Source: an uncultured Christensenellaceae bacterium | Lineage (GTDB): Bacteria > Bacillota > Clostridia > Christensenellales > Aristaeellaceae | Length of the DNA: 64,000 nucleotides | Direction of reading: 5' to 3' | Assembly: GCA_905234985.1 (NCBI GenBank) | Contig: CAJOJQ010000015.1 | Span: 1-64,000, forward strand | In this document: one piece after another, positions 1 to 9,596 of the stretch | Layout of the letters: the number at the start of each line of letters is the position of its first letter | Numbering within the stretch: the first letter of the stretch is position 1 | Position numbers and translations under genes: made by a program | Notes under the pieces: generated by a model | What the model was told of the DNA's origin: nothing | Database searches by the model: none | The model's input: the letters and a program-made list of their open reading frames with translations, nothing else

Positions 1-1
1 G

Positions 2-85
2 CAGGAAGTGGCCAGAATACTGAACGAGACGATCGACCCGAAAAGCTCGGACAGTGCTGGCTACAAAAAAAGCGAAAAAATGTAG
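2..85 (+). CDS. C-terminal end of a probable site-specific tyrosine integrase (partial)
   Basis: Only the last 27 codons lie in the window, ending at the TAG at 83-85. The frame reads QEVARILNETIDP followed by a short polar tail, which resembles the amphipathic C-terminal helix and tail of phage/ICE tyrosine recombinases. No catalytic residue is visible, so the call rests on this short similarity and on context: the gene ends about 80 bases from the 3' end of guaA, a known integration hotspot, and is followed at once by short repeats of the kind bound by integrases. It converges tail to tail with guaA. If correct, the rest of the element lies to the left of the window. Confidence 0.45.
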   Translation, partial: QEVARILNETIDPKSSDSAGYKKSEKM

Positions 86-99
86 CCAATTTGTAGCCA
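58..99. repeat. Three copies of TGTAGCCA in direct and inverted orientation at the integrase 3' end
   Basis: TGGCTACA at 58-65 is the inverse of TGTAGCCA at 81-88 and 92-99. The outer pair extends to ten matching bases (58-67 against 90-99). Short direct repeats straddling or following the integrase stop codon are typical arm-type binding sites of Firmicutes integrative elements. That role is inferred here. Confidence 0.5.
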
Positions 100-168
100 G
101 GGAAAAGAAAACATCCCCGGAAGCGATTGAAAATCAACCGATCCGAGGATGAGGAAGTTAAGAAATCA

Positions 169-192
169 TCATTCCCATTCGATGGTTCCGGT
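169..192. other. Candidate attachment site at the 3' end of guaA
   Basis: The last codons of guaA (GTIEWE and stop) are among the most conserved bases of the gene and are a documented integration target of genomic islands. A probable integrase end lies about 80 bases away. The matching second repeat would lie outside the window, so this is inference. Confidence 0.3.
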
Positions 193-1149
193 GGGCTTGG
201 GCGTTAAATCGAACAGGACGCGGTTGACGCCGGGGACTTCGGCGGTGATGCGCTGGGTGATGTGCTGGAGGAGGGCGAAGGGGACGTCTTCGACAGTGGC
301 GGTCATGGCGTCGCGGGTATTGACGGCGCGGAGAACCACGGGCCACTCGAAGCAGCGCTTATTGTCCTTGACGCCTACGGTTTTGAAATCGGGCACGATG
401 GTGAAATACTGCCAGACCTTGCCCTCTAAGCCGTTCTTTTTGAACTCTTCCCGCAGGATGGCGTCGCTTTCGCGAACGGCTTCCAGGCGGTCCCGGGTGA
501 TAGCGCCCACGCAGCGCACGCCCAGGCCGGGGCCGGGGAAGGGCTGACGGTACACCATGCCGTCCGGCAGGCCTAACTCATGACCCACCACGCGCACTTC
601 GTCCTTGAACAGGAATTTCAACGGCTCAACCAGTTCAAATTTCAGGTCTTCGGGCAGGCCTCCCACGTTATGATGGGCCTTGACGGGGCCGCTTTCCAGA
701 ATGTCGGGATAAATAGTGCCCTGGGCTAAGAATTCGATGCCTTCCTGCTTGCGGGCTTCTTCCTCGAACACGCGAATGAATTCCGCGCCGATGATCTTGC
801 GCTTCTGTTCGGGATCGCTGACGCCCGCCAGCTTGTCCAGAAACCGATCCACCGCGTCCACATAGATCAGGTTGGCGTTCATTTCGTTGCGGAACACCTG
901 GATCACCTGCTCGGGTTCGCCCTTGCGGAGCAGGCCGTGGTTCACGTGAACGCAGACCAGGTTCCGGCCGATGGCCTTGATGAGCAGGGCGGCCACAACG
1001 GAGGAATCCACGCCGCCGGACAGGGCCAGCAGCACCTTCTTATCCCCTACCTGGGCTTTGATGGCGGCCAGCTGTTCCTGAATGAAGGCCTGGGCCAGGG
1101 CGGGGGTGGTGATCCGTTCCATGGTTTCGGGGCGTACGTTATTCTGCAT
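169..1149 (-). CDS. guaA: GMP synthase, ATP-pyrophosphatase (synthetase) subunit without glutaminase domain
   Basis: This subunit converts XMP to GMP by adenylation and amination, the last step of guanine nucleotide synthesis. The 326-residue protein carries the PP-loop LSGGVDSSV near residue 43, then the conserved stretches KIIGAEFIRVF, ESGPVKAHHNVGGLP and RQPFPGPGL, and the dimerisation domain ending in PTGTIEWE. It covers the whole synthetase half of GuaA, but the N-terminal class I glutamine amidotransferase domain (about 190 residues) is missing. The start is supported by AGGAGG shortly before the ATG at 1149, and no glutaminase ORF lies upstream. Either a separate glutaminase subunit is encoded elsewhere, as in archaea, or the enzyme uses ammonia. 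Its 3' end is a probable attachment site for the element on the left. Confidence 0.95.
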   Translation of the reverse strand: MQNNVRPETMERITTPALAQAFIQEQLAAIKAQVGDKKVLLALSGGVDSSVVAALLIKAIGRNLVCVHVNHGLLRKGEPEQVIQVFRNEMNANLIYVDAVDRFLDKLAGVSDPEQKRKIIGAEFIRVFEEEARKQEGIEFLAQGTIYPDILESGPVKAHHNVGGLPEDLKFELVEPLKFLFKDEVRVVGHELGLPDGMVYRQPFPGPGLGVRCVGAITRDRLEAVRESDAILREEFKKNGLEGKVWQYFTIVPDFKTVGVKDNKRCFEWPVVLRAVNTRDAMTATVEDVPFALLQHITQRITAEVPGVNRVLFDLTPKPTGTIEWE

Positions 1150-1214
1150 TGCGTAATCCTCCTTTGGATGCGTCGGCTGTGTCCTTCGCGGGATCCTTCC
1201 CTTGAAGCGGTTTT

Positions 1215-1245
1215 ATTATACCATGATTGTCGCCGTGCTGCGCAA
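1215..1245 (-). promoter_or_regulatory. Probable promoter of guaA
   Basis: Reading the minus strand, TATAAT (1215-1220) is preceded after 19 bases by TTGCGC (1240-1245). The -10 is perfect, while the -35 is weak and the spacing long. Confidence 0.5.
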
Positions 1246-1273
1246 CTCGCTTCGCTCGCTTGCCCGGCGACCC

Positions 1274-1369
1274 GGAAAACCTTCGGTTTTCCTAATCATT
1301 ATCCCTTAACGCCTGCCGCCTTTCCCTTCGGAAGTCGGCAGGACGGCCAACCGCCCTTCGGGCCGGTTG
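1274..1369. repeat. Three consecutive GC-rich hairpins in the guaA/fprA intergenic region
   Basis: The 426-base gap between the divergent guaA and flavoprotein genes holds GGAAAACC-ttc-GGTTTTCC (1274-1292), an interrupted stem with CCTGCCG (1312-1318) and CGGCAGG (1336-1342), and CAACCG/CGGTTG arms (1348-1369) closed around CCCTTCGGG. The closing turns of the hairpins read CTTCGG or CTTCGGG. No coding potential is convincing here. The role is unknown; they may be remnants of palindromic repeats. Confidence 0.5.
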
Positions 1370-1514
1370 CCTCGTTATTATCGCATAAAAAAATGAACTG
1401 TGCAATCAAAATAACGGAATATTTTCGATTTTCCCGCCGAATTTCCGAACTTTTTTCATAGATCAAAAAATATCATTCGCATATTGAAAAATACTTCTCT
1501 TTTTCTCCCAAATG

Positions 1515-1523
1515 TGATATACT
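1515..1523 (+). promoter_or_regulatory. Extended -10 promoter of the flavodiiron gene
   Basis: TGATATACT forms an extended -10 (TATACT at 1518-1523). No good -35 lies at 17 bases. The ATG is about 50 bases downstream, behind GAAGGAGG. Confidence 0.5.
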
Positions 1524-1575
1524 TTTTCTGTTTGGCGGAAAAGCCAGGCGGAAAGACGAAGGAGGACGGCAATAC

Positions 1576-2724
1576 ATGAAGATTTCCGATACCATTCAAT
1601 ATGTTGGAGTGTACGATGGGGACCTGGATCTGTTTGAGGGGCAGTACGCCGTCCCCGCGGGCGTATCCTACAATTCCTACATCATTTTTGATGAAAAAAT
1701 CGCCGTGATGGATTCCGTAGACGCGCGAAAAACCGGGGAATGGCTGGCCAACGTGGAAGCGGCCCTGAACGGCAAAGCGCCGGATTATTTGGTGATCGCC
1801 CACCTGGAGCCGGACCACAGCGGCAGCATTCAGGCCATCGCGGAGAAGTACCCCGAAATGAAGCTGGTCATGACCGCGAAGGCCCTTTCCATGCTGCCCC
1901 AGTTCGTGGACGCCTCCTTGGCTTCCCGCGCCGTGGCCGTAAAGGAAAACGATACCCTGAATTTGGGCGCGCACACCCTCAAGTTCATCACCGCGCCCAT
2001 GGTACACTGGCCCGAGGTGATGCTTTCCTATGAGAGCAGCGAAAAGGTGCTGTTCTCCGCCGACGCCTTCGGCACCTTCGGCAATCCGGCCACCGATCCC
2101 TGGCTGCCCGAAGCCCGGCGCTACTATTTCAACATCGTGGGCAAATACGGCTCCCCCGTTACCACCCTGCTGAAAAAAGCGGCGGCGCTGGATATCGCGG
2201 CTATTTGTCCCCTCCACGGCCCCGCGCTCACCGGCGATTTATCCGAATATGTGAGCAAATACCAGACCTGGAGCAGCTACGTCCCCGAGGAAGCGGGCGT
2301 GCTGGTGGCTTACGGTTCCCTCCACGGCAATACCGCCAAGGCGGCCAAGCTGGCGGCGGAGCTGATCAAAGAACAGGGCGTAAAGGTCACCGTGGTCGAT
2401 CTGGCCCGGGACGATATGTCCTTCGCCCTTGCGGAAGCCTTCAAATACGATAAGCTGCTCCTGGCCTGCTCCACCTACGACGGCAACTTCTTCCCCAAGA
2501 TGGAAGACTTCTTGCTGCACCTGAAAGCCAAGGCCTTCCAGAAGCGGAAGGTCGCCCTCATCGAAAACGGCTCCTGGGCGCCCATGGCCGCCAAGTGCAT
2601 GAAGGCGTATGTGGAACAGATGAAGGATATGGCCCTCTGCGAAAGCACCGTCACCCTCAAATCCACCATGAAGGAAGAAAACAAGGCGCAAATTGCCGCC
2701 CTGGTAAGCGAACTGTTGGCTTAA
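1576..2724 (+). CDS. fprA: FprA-family A-type flavoprotein (flavodiiron protein)
   Basis: This soluble enzyme reduces oxygen to water (or NO to N2O) and protects strict anaerobes. The 382-residue chain has the expected two domains. The N-terminal metallo-beta-lactamase-like diiron domain shows all ligands: His76, Glu78 and Asp80 in HLEPDH, His144 in MVHWPE, Asp163 in SADAF and His214 in CPLHGP. The C-terminal flavodoxin domain starts near residue 242, with the FMN loop GSLHGNTAK at about 247-255. A strong ribosome binding site (GAAGGAGG) precedes the ATG. The gene appears monocistronic and is followed by a palindromic repeat that probably ends transcription. There is no fused rubredoxin or flavin reductase module, so it must receive electrons from separate partners. 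Confidence 0.93.
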   Translation: MKISDTIQYVGVYDGDLDLFEGQYAVPAGVSYNSYIIFDEKIAVMDSVDARKTGEWLANVEAALNGKAPDYLVIAHLEPDHSGSIQAIAEKYPEMKLVMTAKALSMLPQFVDASLASRAVAVKENDTLNLGAHTLKFITAPMVHWPEVMLSYESSEKVLFSADAFGTFGNPATDPWLPEARRYYFNIVGKYGSPVTTLLKKAAALDIAAICPLHGPALTGDLSEYVSKYQTWSSYVPEEAGVLVAYGSLHGNTAKAAKLAAELIKEQGVKVTVVDLARDDMSFALAEAFKYDKLLLACSTYDGNFFPKMEDFLLHLKAKAFQKRKVALIENGSWAPMAAKCMKAYVEQMKDMALCESTVTLKSTMKEENKAQIAALVSELLA

Positions 2725-2741
2725 AAGGAATGATTGTTTTT

Positions 2742-2810
2742 CTGGGGGGAACCGCTCTTTGGGGGCCAAAGAGCGGTTCTCCCAGCCCCCCTTCCGAGAA
2801 AACCATAAGA
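2742..2810. repeat. Palindromic 3' element, copy 1 (hairpin plus conserved tail)
   Basis: A long near-perfect hairpin (2742-2785) with CCGCTCTTTGG/CCAAAGAGCGG arms is followed by a C-rich run and a tail containing TCCGAGAAAACCATAAGAG. A second copy with the same hairpin and tail starts at 61538. Both begin less than 20 bases after a stop codon. It probably acts as a terminator or mRNA-stabilising element. Confidence 0.75.
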
Positions 2811-2861
2811 GTTTCCCCTTTCATGTCCATGCACATATTGTGCGGGCATTATTTTATTGTA

Positions 2862-2902
2862 CAAAAAACCCTCCACCCGGGGATGCGTACCGGACGGAGG
2901 GA
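2862..2902 (-). terminator. Rho-independent terminator of the NHLP export cassette
   Basis: On the minus strand, CCCTCC (2896-2901) pairs with GGAGGG (2869-2874) and is followed by a run of T (complement of 2863-2868). It lies just after the stop of the last ABC gene. Confidence 0.7.
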
Positions 2903-2920
2903 AAAAATCATGAGGGAGAA

Positions 2921-5113
2921 TCAGTCCTCGGGCTGCGCGGCGTCCAGCCGCTGGCGCTCCACCAGCTCGGCGAAAATGCCGTTTTTGGCGATCAGCTGCT
3001 CATAGGTGCCGTCCTCGGCGATCTTGCCGCCGTCGATCACCAGGATGCGGTCGCAGTGGCGGATGGTGGACAGCCGGTGGGCGATGACGATACGGGTACA
3101 CTTCATTTTATCCAGCGCCTCGGAAACCTTCTTCTGGGTAATGTTGTCCAGGGCGGAGGTGGCCTCGTCGAAGATCAGGATGCGGGGCTTGGGCGCGATG
3201 GCCCGGGCGATCATCAGGCGCTGGCGCTGGCCACCGGAAATGGTGCCGCCGCCGTCCTGCAAAATGGTGTTCATGCCCATGGGCATATCTCGGATATCAT
3301 CGGCGATGCCGGCGATTTCCGCCGCGTCCCAGGCGTCCTGCAATTTCAGGGTGGGGGCGGAGATCACGATGTTTTCAAAGATGCTGCCGGAGAACAGCCG
3401 GCCGTCCTGCATCACCGTGCCGATCTGCCGCCGCACAGAACGCACGTCCAGCTGCTGCAAATCCTTTTTATCGTAGCAGATCACGCCGCGGGAGGGCTTT
3501 TCAAAGCCTAACAGCAGGCGCACCAGGGTGGATTTGCCGCAGCCGCTTTTGCCCACGATGGCCACGTACTGGCGGGGGGAAATGGACAGGTTGAAATCAC
3601 TGAACAGGGGCTTGCTTTCGGGATCGTAGCCGAAGGTGACGTGGTTCAGCTCGATGCCGCCGGACAGGCGGGTGACGGTTTCCTTGGTATCGGAGGCCTC
3701 GGGCGAAGCCTCCAGCAGCGGCTTGATCAGGCCGATGATGGGCTTGATGGAGGCCACGGACAGCGTGACGGCGGTGAGGGAAGCGAAGGCGGAGGAAATA
3801 TAGGCGTAGGCCGTGTTGAAGGCGTAGTAGTCCGCCACGCTCACCTTGCTCTTCACGGCGATATAGTACATGATCGCCGTGCCCGTCATGGAAATCAGGG
3901 TGGTGAACACGGAACCCAGCTTGATGATCACGGGGGGATTGAAGGTTAGCTCCGCGCTTTTGGTGTACGCCTGGGACCATTTGAAGAACGCCCGGTTTTC
4001 AGAACCGCTTAAACGGATTTTCTGAATGCCCTTGATGAGAGAAAAGACCAGGCCGCGCTCCTTAGCGGTGTACTTCATCTTTTCCGCGTCGATGCGCATC
4101 TGCACCATGGCGGAAAGCAGGCTCACGCCCAGGGTCAGCAGGGTGACGATCAGGCTGGGCCATACCAGGCTGGGGGCGAACGCGAAAATCTGGGTCAGGT
4201 ACACCAGGGAGAAAACGCCGGTGACGGCGGTGGAAAACAGGGAATCCACGATGGTGGAGCAGAGGGAATCCATATAAGTGATATACTGGTTCAATTCGCC
4301 CGCGGAGTAGTTTCTGAAAAAGGTGGGCGGCAGGCACAAAATGCGCATCATGGTGGCCGCGCTCACGTTCACGTTCAGCTTAAAGCGGATACGGGACAAA
4401 AGCATGGTGCGGATGATGGAAAGCAGGATGGTGCCCACGGTGGCAAAGAACAGGAAGGACATGACCGCGTACAGAAGCTGCATGCTGCCCGCTTCGATCA
4501 CCGTGCCCATGAGTACCTGATTCAGCTTGGGGCTGAGCATGCCAACCAGCGTGATCGCCAGGGCGGCCAGGCCGAAGCTGATCAGATCGTGAATGGTGAG
4601 GCAGTTCCACATATACTGCAGCAAATCCTTCAGCTTCAGCTCCCGCGTGGGCAGGGGGCGGTAGAAGCACAGCGCTTCCGTGCTGATTTCCTTTTCCTCC
4701 CGGGCCGTGATGCGCGTTTTTTTGCCCGTGTGGGGATCCGTGAACTCATAACCGCCCGTGGCGGCGGGCAGCAACAGGATCACCGTGCCGTCCTTTAAGG
4801 AGGTGATCATGGGACCCATGGCGTCGGCGTGCCAGCCCTTGGAAAGGATCACCTCGCGGTAGAGGATGCCTGTGGGGGACAAAAGGAAATCCAGCCGGTC
4901 CTGCAGGCCGCTGATGTTGGGGGGCACTTCCCTGTCCTTCACGCCCATGTATTTCAGCAGCCCGGATACGGCGTCGCTGATGTCCGCCTGATTTTTCAGT
5001 TCGGTGCTGATTTTGCGTCCGGTAACGGAACGGGCGATATTTTCAATGGAATCGCTGAGAAGCTCCCGCTCGTGCTTTTTTCGGAATTCTATCTGCTCGT
5101 CAAACCAACCCAT
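2921..5113 (-). CDS. NHLP-type bacteriocin export ABC transporter, permease/ATPase without peptidase
   Basis: The 730-residue protein is a fused ABC exporter half. It has a long N-terminal cytoplasmic region (about 1-170), a transmembrane domain (about 175-460), then an ATPase with Walker A GKSGCGKST at 521-529, signature SGGQRQR and Walker B ILIFDEATSALD. The N-terminal region replaces the C39 peptidase of its neighbour and fits the second transporter of NHLP (nitrile hydratase leader peptide) export systems, which probably pairs with the peptidase-bearing one. The gene is third in a minus-strand operon, 46 bases after its partner, with a TTTCTCCTTT-type ribosome site on the opposite strand before the ATG. 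No substrate gene is visible nearby. Confidence 0.8.
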   Translation of the reverse strand: MGWFDEQIEFRKKHERELLSDSIENIARSVTGRKISTELKNQADISDAVSGLLKYMGVKDREVPPNISGLQDRLDFLLSPTGILYREVILSKGWHADAMGPMITSLKDGTVILLLPAATGGYEFTDPHTGKKTRITAREEKEISTEALCFYRPLPTRELKLKDLLQYMWNCLTIHDLISFGLAALAITLVGMLSPKLNQVLMGTVIEAGSMQLLYAVMSFLFFATVGTILLSIIRTMLLSRIRFKLNVNVSAATMMRILCLPPTFFRNYSAGELNQYITYMDSLCSTIVDSLFSTAVTGVFSLVYLTQIFAFAPSLVWPSLIVTLLTLGVSLLSAMVQMRIDAEKMKYTAKERGLVFSLIKGIQKIRLSGSENRAFFKWSQAYTKSAELTFNPPVIIKLGSVFTTLISMTGTAIMYYIAVKSKVSVADYYAFNTAYAYISSAFASLTAVTLSVASIKPIIGLIKPLLEASPEASDTKETVTRLSGGIELNHVTFGYDPESKPLFSDFNLSISPRQYVAIVGKSGCGKSTLVRLLLGFEKPSRGVICYDKKDLQQLDVRSVRRQIGTVMQDGRLFSGSIFENIVISAPTLKLQDAWDAAEIAGIADDIRDMPMGMNTILQDGGGTISGGQRQRLMIARAIAPKPRILIFDEATSALDNITQKKVSEALDKMKCTRIVIAHRLSTIRHCDRILVIDGGKIAEDGTYEQLIAKNGIFAELVERQRLDAAQPED

Positions 5114-5159
5114 GGTTTTTTCTCCTTTCGGCGGCGGTAACGGTTCGGAAGGCCGGGGA

Positions 5160-7337
5160 TCATTCGCTGGTCACTAATTCCGCGTACATGCCGCCTTTGG
5201 CGTACAGCTCGTCGTGGGTGCCGCGTTCCACGATCTTTCCCTTGTCCATCACGATGATCTCGTCGCAGCTGCGGATGGTGGAAAGCCGGTGGGCGATGAT
5301 GATGCAGGTGATCCCGCGGTCGTTGATGGAGCGTATCACCTCATGCTCCGTCCGGGCGTCCAGGGCGGAGGTGGCTTCGTCCATGATGCAGATGGTGGGA
5401 TCCTGGGCCAGAGCGCGGGCGATTTCCAGGCGCTGGCGCTGGCCGCCGGACAGGTCGCGTCCGCCATCCAGCAGCTTGTGGGCGAAGCCGCCCTCGCGGG
5501 TGACGATATCGTCGTAAATGCCCGCGTCGCGCGCCGCCAGGGTCACTTCAAAGTCCTCGATGGAATCGTCCCACATTTTGATGTTCTGGGAAATGGTATC
5601 CTCAAACAGGGTGATATCCTGGTCGATGACGCTGATGGAGCCGGTGAACACGTCCCGGTCGATATCCTCCAAAGGAACGCCGTCGAAGGTGATAGAGCCG
5701 CTCCAGGGCCGGTTCAGGCCGGAAATCAGCTTGGCTAAGGTGGATTTTCCGCAGCCCGTGCGGCCCACGAAGGCGATTTTCTGGCCCGGCTTCACGGTCA
5801 TGGAAAAATCGGTGATCAGGGGCTTGCCTAAGCGGGAATAGCCGAAGGTCACGTTTTTCAGCTCGATGGCCCCGGACAGCTTCTGGTATTCTTCCTTTTT
5901 TTCATGGGGCGCGAAGGAGGGGTCCTCCTTATAGCTCATCACGTCGTCCACGCGCTCCATCTGGGTGATCATTTCCTGCATGGACTGTCCGGCGGTGATC
6001 AGGGAGGTGGCGGGAGACATGAATTCGGCCAGGAAGCTCTGGAAGGCCATCACCATACCGACGGAGAAGTGGCCCTGCACCACCAGCATCACGCCTAAGC
6101 CCAGCACCGTCAAATTGGCGATGGCGGTGATGGCGGAGGGCAGGGAACCCAGCAGCAGGTTGAGCCGGGTAAACTTTACGTCCTGGGTGTTCACGCTGGC
6201 CTGATAACCGGCCCAGCGGCTGAAAAAGCCGTTTTCCGCGCCGCTGGATTTGATGGTTTCGATCATGCTGATGCCGGACATGGTGGCGGAGGACAGCTTG
6301 GCGGCGTCGCGCTGCTGCACGCGGGTGATGTTCACGCGCTTGGCCGTCACCAGGGAAGAAACGCCTAAGTTCAGCAGGATCGCGCCCACGCCGATCAGGG
6401 AAAGCAGCGGGCTGTAATGGATCATGACCACGAGGTAGAACACCATCATCAGGGCCTGAAGCGCCAGGGGCGCGAAGGTCTGCACCAGGGCGGTGGAGAT
6501 GTTGGCGTTGGTGGCCTGGCGGTCGGCGATATCGGCGGACAGGCGCTGGTTAAAAAACTGCATGGGCAGGCGCAGCACCTTCCATAAATAAGCCGAGCTG
6601 CCGTAGGAGGTCATTTTGCCCTCGATGCGCAGGGAGTACACCGCCGAAATCCAGCTGACCACCACGCTGATGAGGATCAGGGCCGCGAACAGCACCATAA
6701 AGGGGGTGAGCCATTCGGGGTTCTGGCCGGTGAGCAGCCGGTCCAGGAAGGTGCGGGCGAAGGCGGGGCTGATAATGCCGATGAGGGAAGAAATGGTGGT
6801 GGTCAGGATCACGAACGCCACCGCCACGGCGGAACCCTTGAGCCGTTCCTTGGCGTAGGAGAAAACGGACTTGGGCTTGCCGGAGGGCACGAAGCCCTCG
6901 TCCGGCTCGAAGGTGATGCAGATGCCGGTGAATTCCTCGTCAAACTCTTCCCATTCCACCGCCACACGGCCCCGGGCGGGGTCGTTGAGTACGGCGCGCT
7001 TGCCCTTGAAGCCGCACAGCACCACGAAATGGTTGAAGCCCCAGTGAATGATGCAGGGGAAGGGGCCTTCCTTGAGCAGATCCTCCGGCTCCACCCGCCA
7101 GGCGCTGGCCTTCATGCCGTAGCTGCGGGCCGCCACCATGATGTTCTTGGCGTTGGCGCCGTCCATGGATACGCCGCAGTCCAGGCGCGCCTGCTCCAGC
7201 GGGATCCATTTGCGGTAATAATGCATGATCATGGTCAGCGAGGCCGCGCCGCACTCCAGCGCCTCCATCTGCATGACCACGGGAACACGTGCCACGCCCT
7301 TTTCCAGCGGCGCGGGTACCTTTGCTTTGCCGAACAC
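5160..7337 (-). CDS. NHLP-type bacteriocin export ABC transporter with C39 peptidase domain
   Basis: A 725-residue peptidase/permease/ATPase. The N-terminal C39 domain (about 18-140) has the full papain-like triad: Cys29 in LECGAASL, His103 in FNHFVVLCGF and Asp119 in LNDPA. It would cleave a double-glycine leader from a peptide during export. A transmembrane domain (about 165-460) and an ATPase with GRTGCGKST, LSGGQRQR and CIMDEATSALD follow. The architecture matches the peptidase-containing transporter of NHLP systems and, more widely, lantibiotic/microcin maturation exporters. It is the middle gene of a three-gene minus-strand operon, 13 bases after the small accessory gene. The catalytic residues look intact, which argues for a functional exporter although no precursor peptide is seen. 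Confidence 0.85.
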   Translation of the reverse strand: MFGKAKVPAPLEKGVARVPVVMQMEALECGAASLTMIMHYYRKWIPLEQARLDCGVSMDGANAKNIMVAARSYGMKASAWRVEPEDLLKEGPFPCIIHWGFNHFVVLCGFKGKRAVLNDPARGRVAVEWEEFDEEFTGICITFEPDEGFVPSGKPKSVFSYAKERLKGSAVAVAFVILTTTISSLIGIISPAFARTFLDRLLTGQNPEWLTPFMVLFAALILISVVVSWISAVYSLRIEGKMTSYGSSAYLWKVLRLPMQFFNQRLSADIADRQATNANISTALVQTFAPLALQALMMVFYLVVMIHYSPLLSLIGVGAILLNLGVSSLVTAKRVNITRVQQRDAAKLSSATMSGISMIETIKSSGAENGFFSRWAGYQASVNTQDVKFTRLNLLLGSLPSAITAIANLTVLGLGVMLVVQGHFSVGMVMAFQSFLAEFMSPATSLITAGQSMQEMITQMERVDDVMSYKEDPSFAPHEKKEEYQKLSGAIELKNVTFGYSRLGKPLITDFSMTVKPGQKIAFVGRTGCGKSTLAKLISGLNRPWSGSITFDGVPLEDIDRDVFTGSISVIDQDITLFEDTISQNIKMWDDSIEDFEVTLAARDAGIYDDIVTREGGFAHKLLDGGRDLSGGQRQRLEIARALAQDPTICIMDEATSALDARTEHEVIRSINDRGITCIIIAHRLSTIRSCDEIIVMDKGKIVERGTHDELYAKGGMYAELVTSE

Positions 7338-7350
7338 GCGCTTCCCCTCC

Positions 7351-7839
7351 TTATTGCAGCAGCAGAGAAATGGGCCGCAAATCCTCCGTGACTACTTCGC
7401 CGGTGTAATAGCCGTCGTCCAGGTCGGTGATCACCGGCACCTGAAACACCGGATCGCCGATGTTCAGCTTGCCCGCCAGCAGGATGCGGGGCGAAACGTC
7501 TTCGGTAATGAATTCCATGGGGATTTCGGCGTCCGTGCGCAGGGGATAATCCGCCCCCTGGATGTTGATCACGCCCCGGGCCAGCACCTTGTCGATTTGG
7601 CCGTAGGTCACGTAGCATACGCTTTTTTCCTTGGATACGGCCACGGCGAAATCAGCGGTGGTGCGGATATGCCCGAAAACGCCCCACAGAATGCCGCCGA
7701 TCAACAGCACGATGACCGACGCCATCACAAGCCAAACGCCCGGGGACGTGACCCGGAGATAATCGTTCAGCGATTCCGGGGATTCCACGGCCTCCAGGCT
7801 TTTTTCCCGAAACAACTTGACTTTCGGCTGCTCTGACAT
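7351..7839 (-). CDS. Small HlyD/NHLM-type secretion accessory protein
   Basis: First gene of the export cassette. The start at 7839 (MSEQPKVKLF) is chosen because GAGAGGAG precedes it at good distance. The 162-residue product has a cytoplasmic N-terminus, one membrane segment near residues 35-55 (VWLVMASVIVLLIGGILWG) and an extracytoplasmic part rich in beta strands. This resembles NHLM-type or HlyD-like membrane fusion proteins but is much shorter: the long alpha-helical hairpin and most of the lipoyl-like region are absent. It may be a minimal adaptor for a Gram-positive exporter, where no outer membrane has to be crossed. The assignment rests mainly on operon position and the membrane topology. 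Confidence 0.6.
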   Translation of the reverse strand: MSEQPKVKLFREKSLEAVESPESLNDYLRVTSPGVWLVMASVIVLLIGGILWGVFGHIRTTADFAVAVSKEKSVCYVTYGQIDKVLARGVINIQGADYPLRTDAEIPMEFITEDVSPRILLAGKLNIGDPVFQVPVITDLDDGYYTGEVVTEDLRPISLLLQ

Positions 7840-7945
7840 AACGCTTGCTCCTCTCGAATGTTTCTGCCTGCCACAGGCACGAACAGGCACGGAATGAACG
7901 CGCGGGAAGAAGGGTTGCTTTATTGGAAACAGGTCTCCTTTTTGC

Positions 7946-7955
7946 ATCTTATCAC
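7946..7955 (-). promoter_or_regulatory. Possible extended -10 promoter of the export cassette
   Basis: The minus strand reads TGATAAGAT, an extended -10 (TAAGAT, complement of 7946-7951), about 105 bases before the first start codon. No clear -35 is present. The rest of the 284-base gap to guaB shows no gene I can support. Confidence 0.35.
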
Positions 7956-8060
7956 AAAATTGTCGAAAAAGCTATACCCGCCGCAGATTTCAGCCACATT
8001 TTTTCTCATGGGCCGGGCGGGCGCATGTCGGCATATGTAGGAAAAATGCCGAATCATAGA

Positions 8061-8090
8061 TTGACAAAGCGCGGGAATGTACGGTATAAT
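8061..8090 (+). promoter_or_regulatory. Promoter of guaB
   Basis: Perfect TTGACA (8061-8066) and TATAAT (8085-8090) hexamers are 18 bases apart, 33 bases before the ATG. No purine riboswitch aptamer is apparent in the short leader. Confidence 0.85.
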
Positions 8091-8096
8091 TGCTAA

Positions 8097-9584
<1,488 letters not shown>

Positions 9585-9596
9585 CTGTTCAATGGT

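Noticed and set aside
937-1461. 174-codon plus-strand frame opposite the guaA start and its upstream region
   Set aside because: Half is antisense to guaA, the rest crosses hairpins, and no ribosome site or family match is seen.
7845-8096. Small ORF upstream of the NHLP exporters as a precursor peptide
   Set aside because: It is on the opposite strand to the cassette, lacks a leader with a GG/GA cleavage motif, has no ribosome site, and overlaps the guaB promoter.
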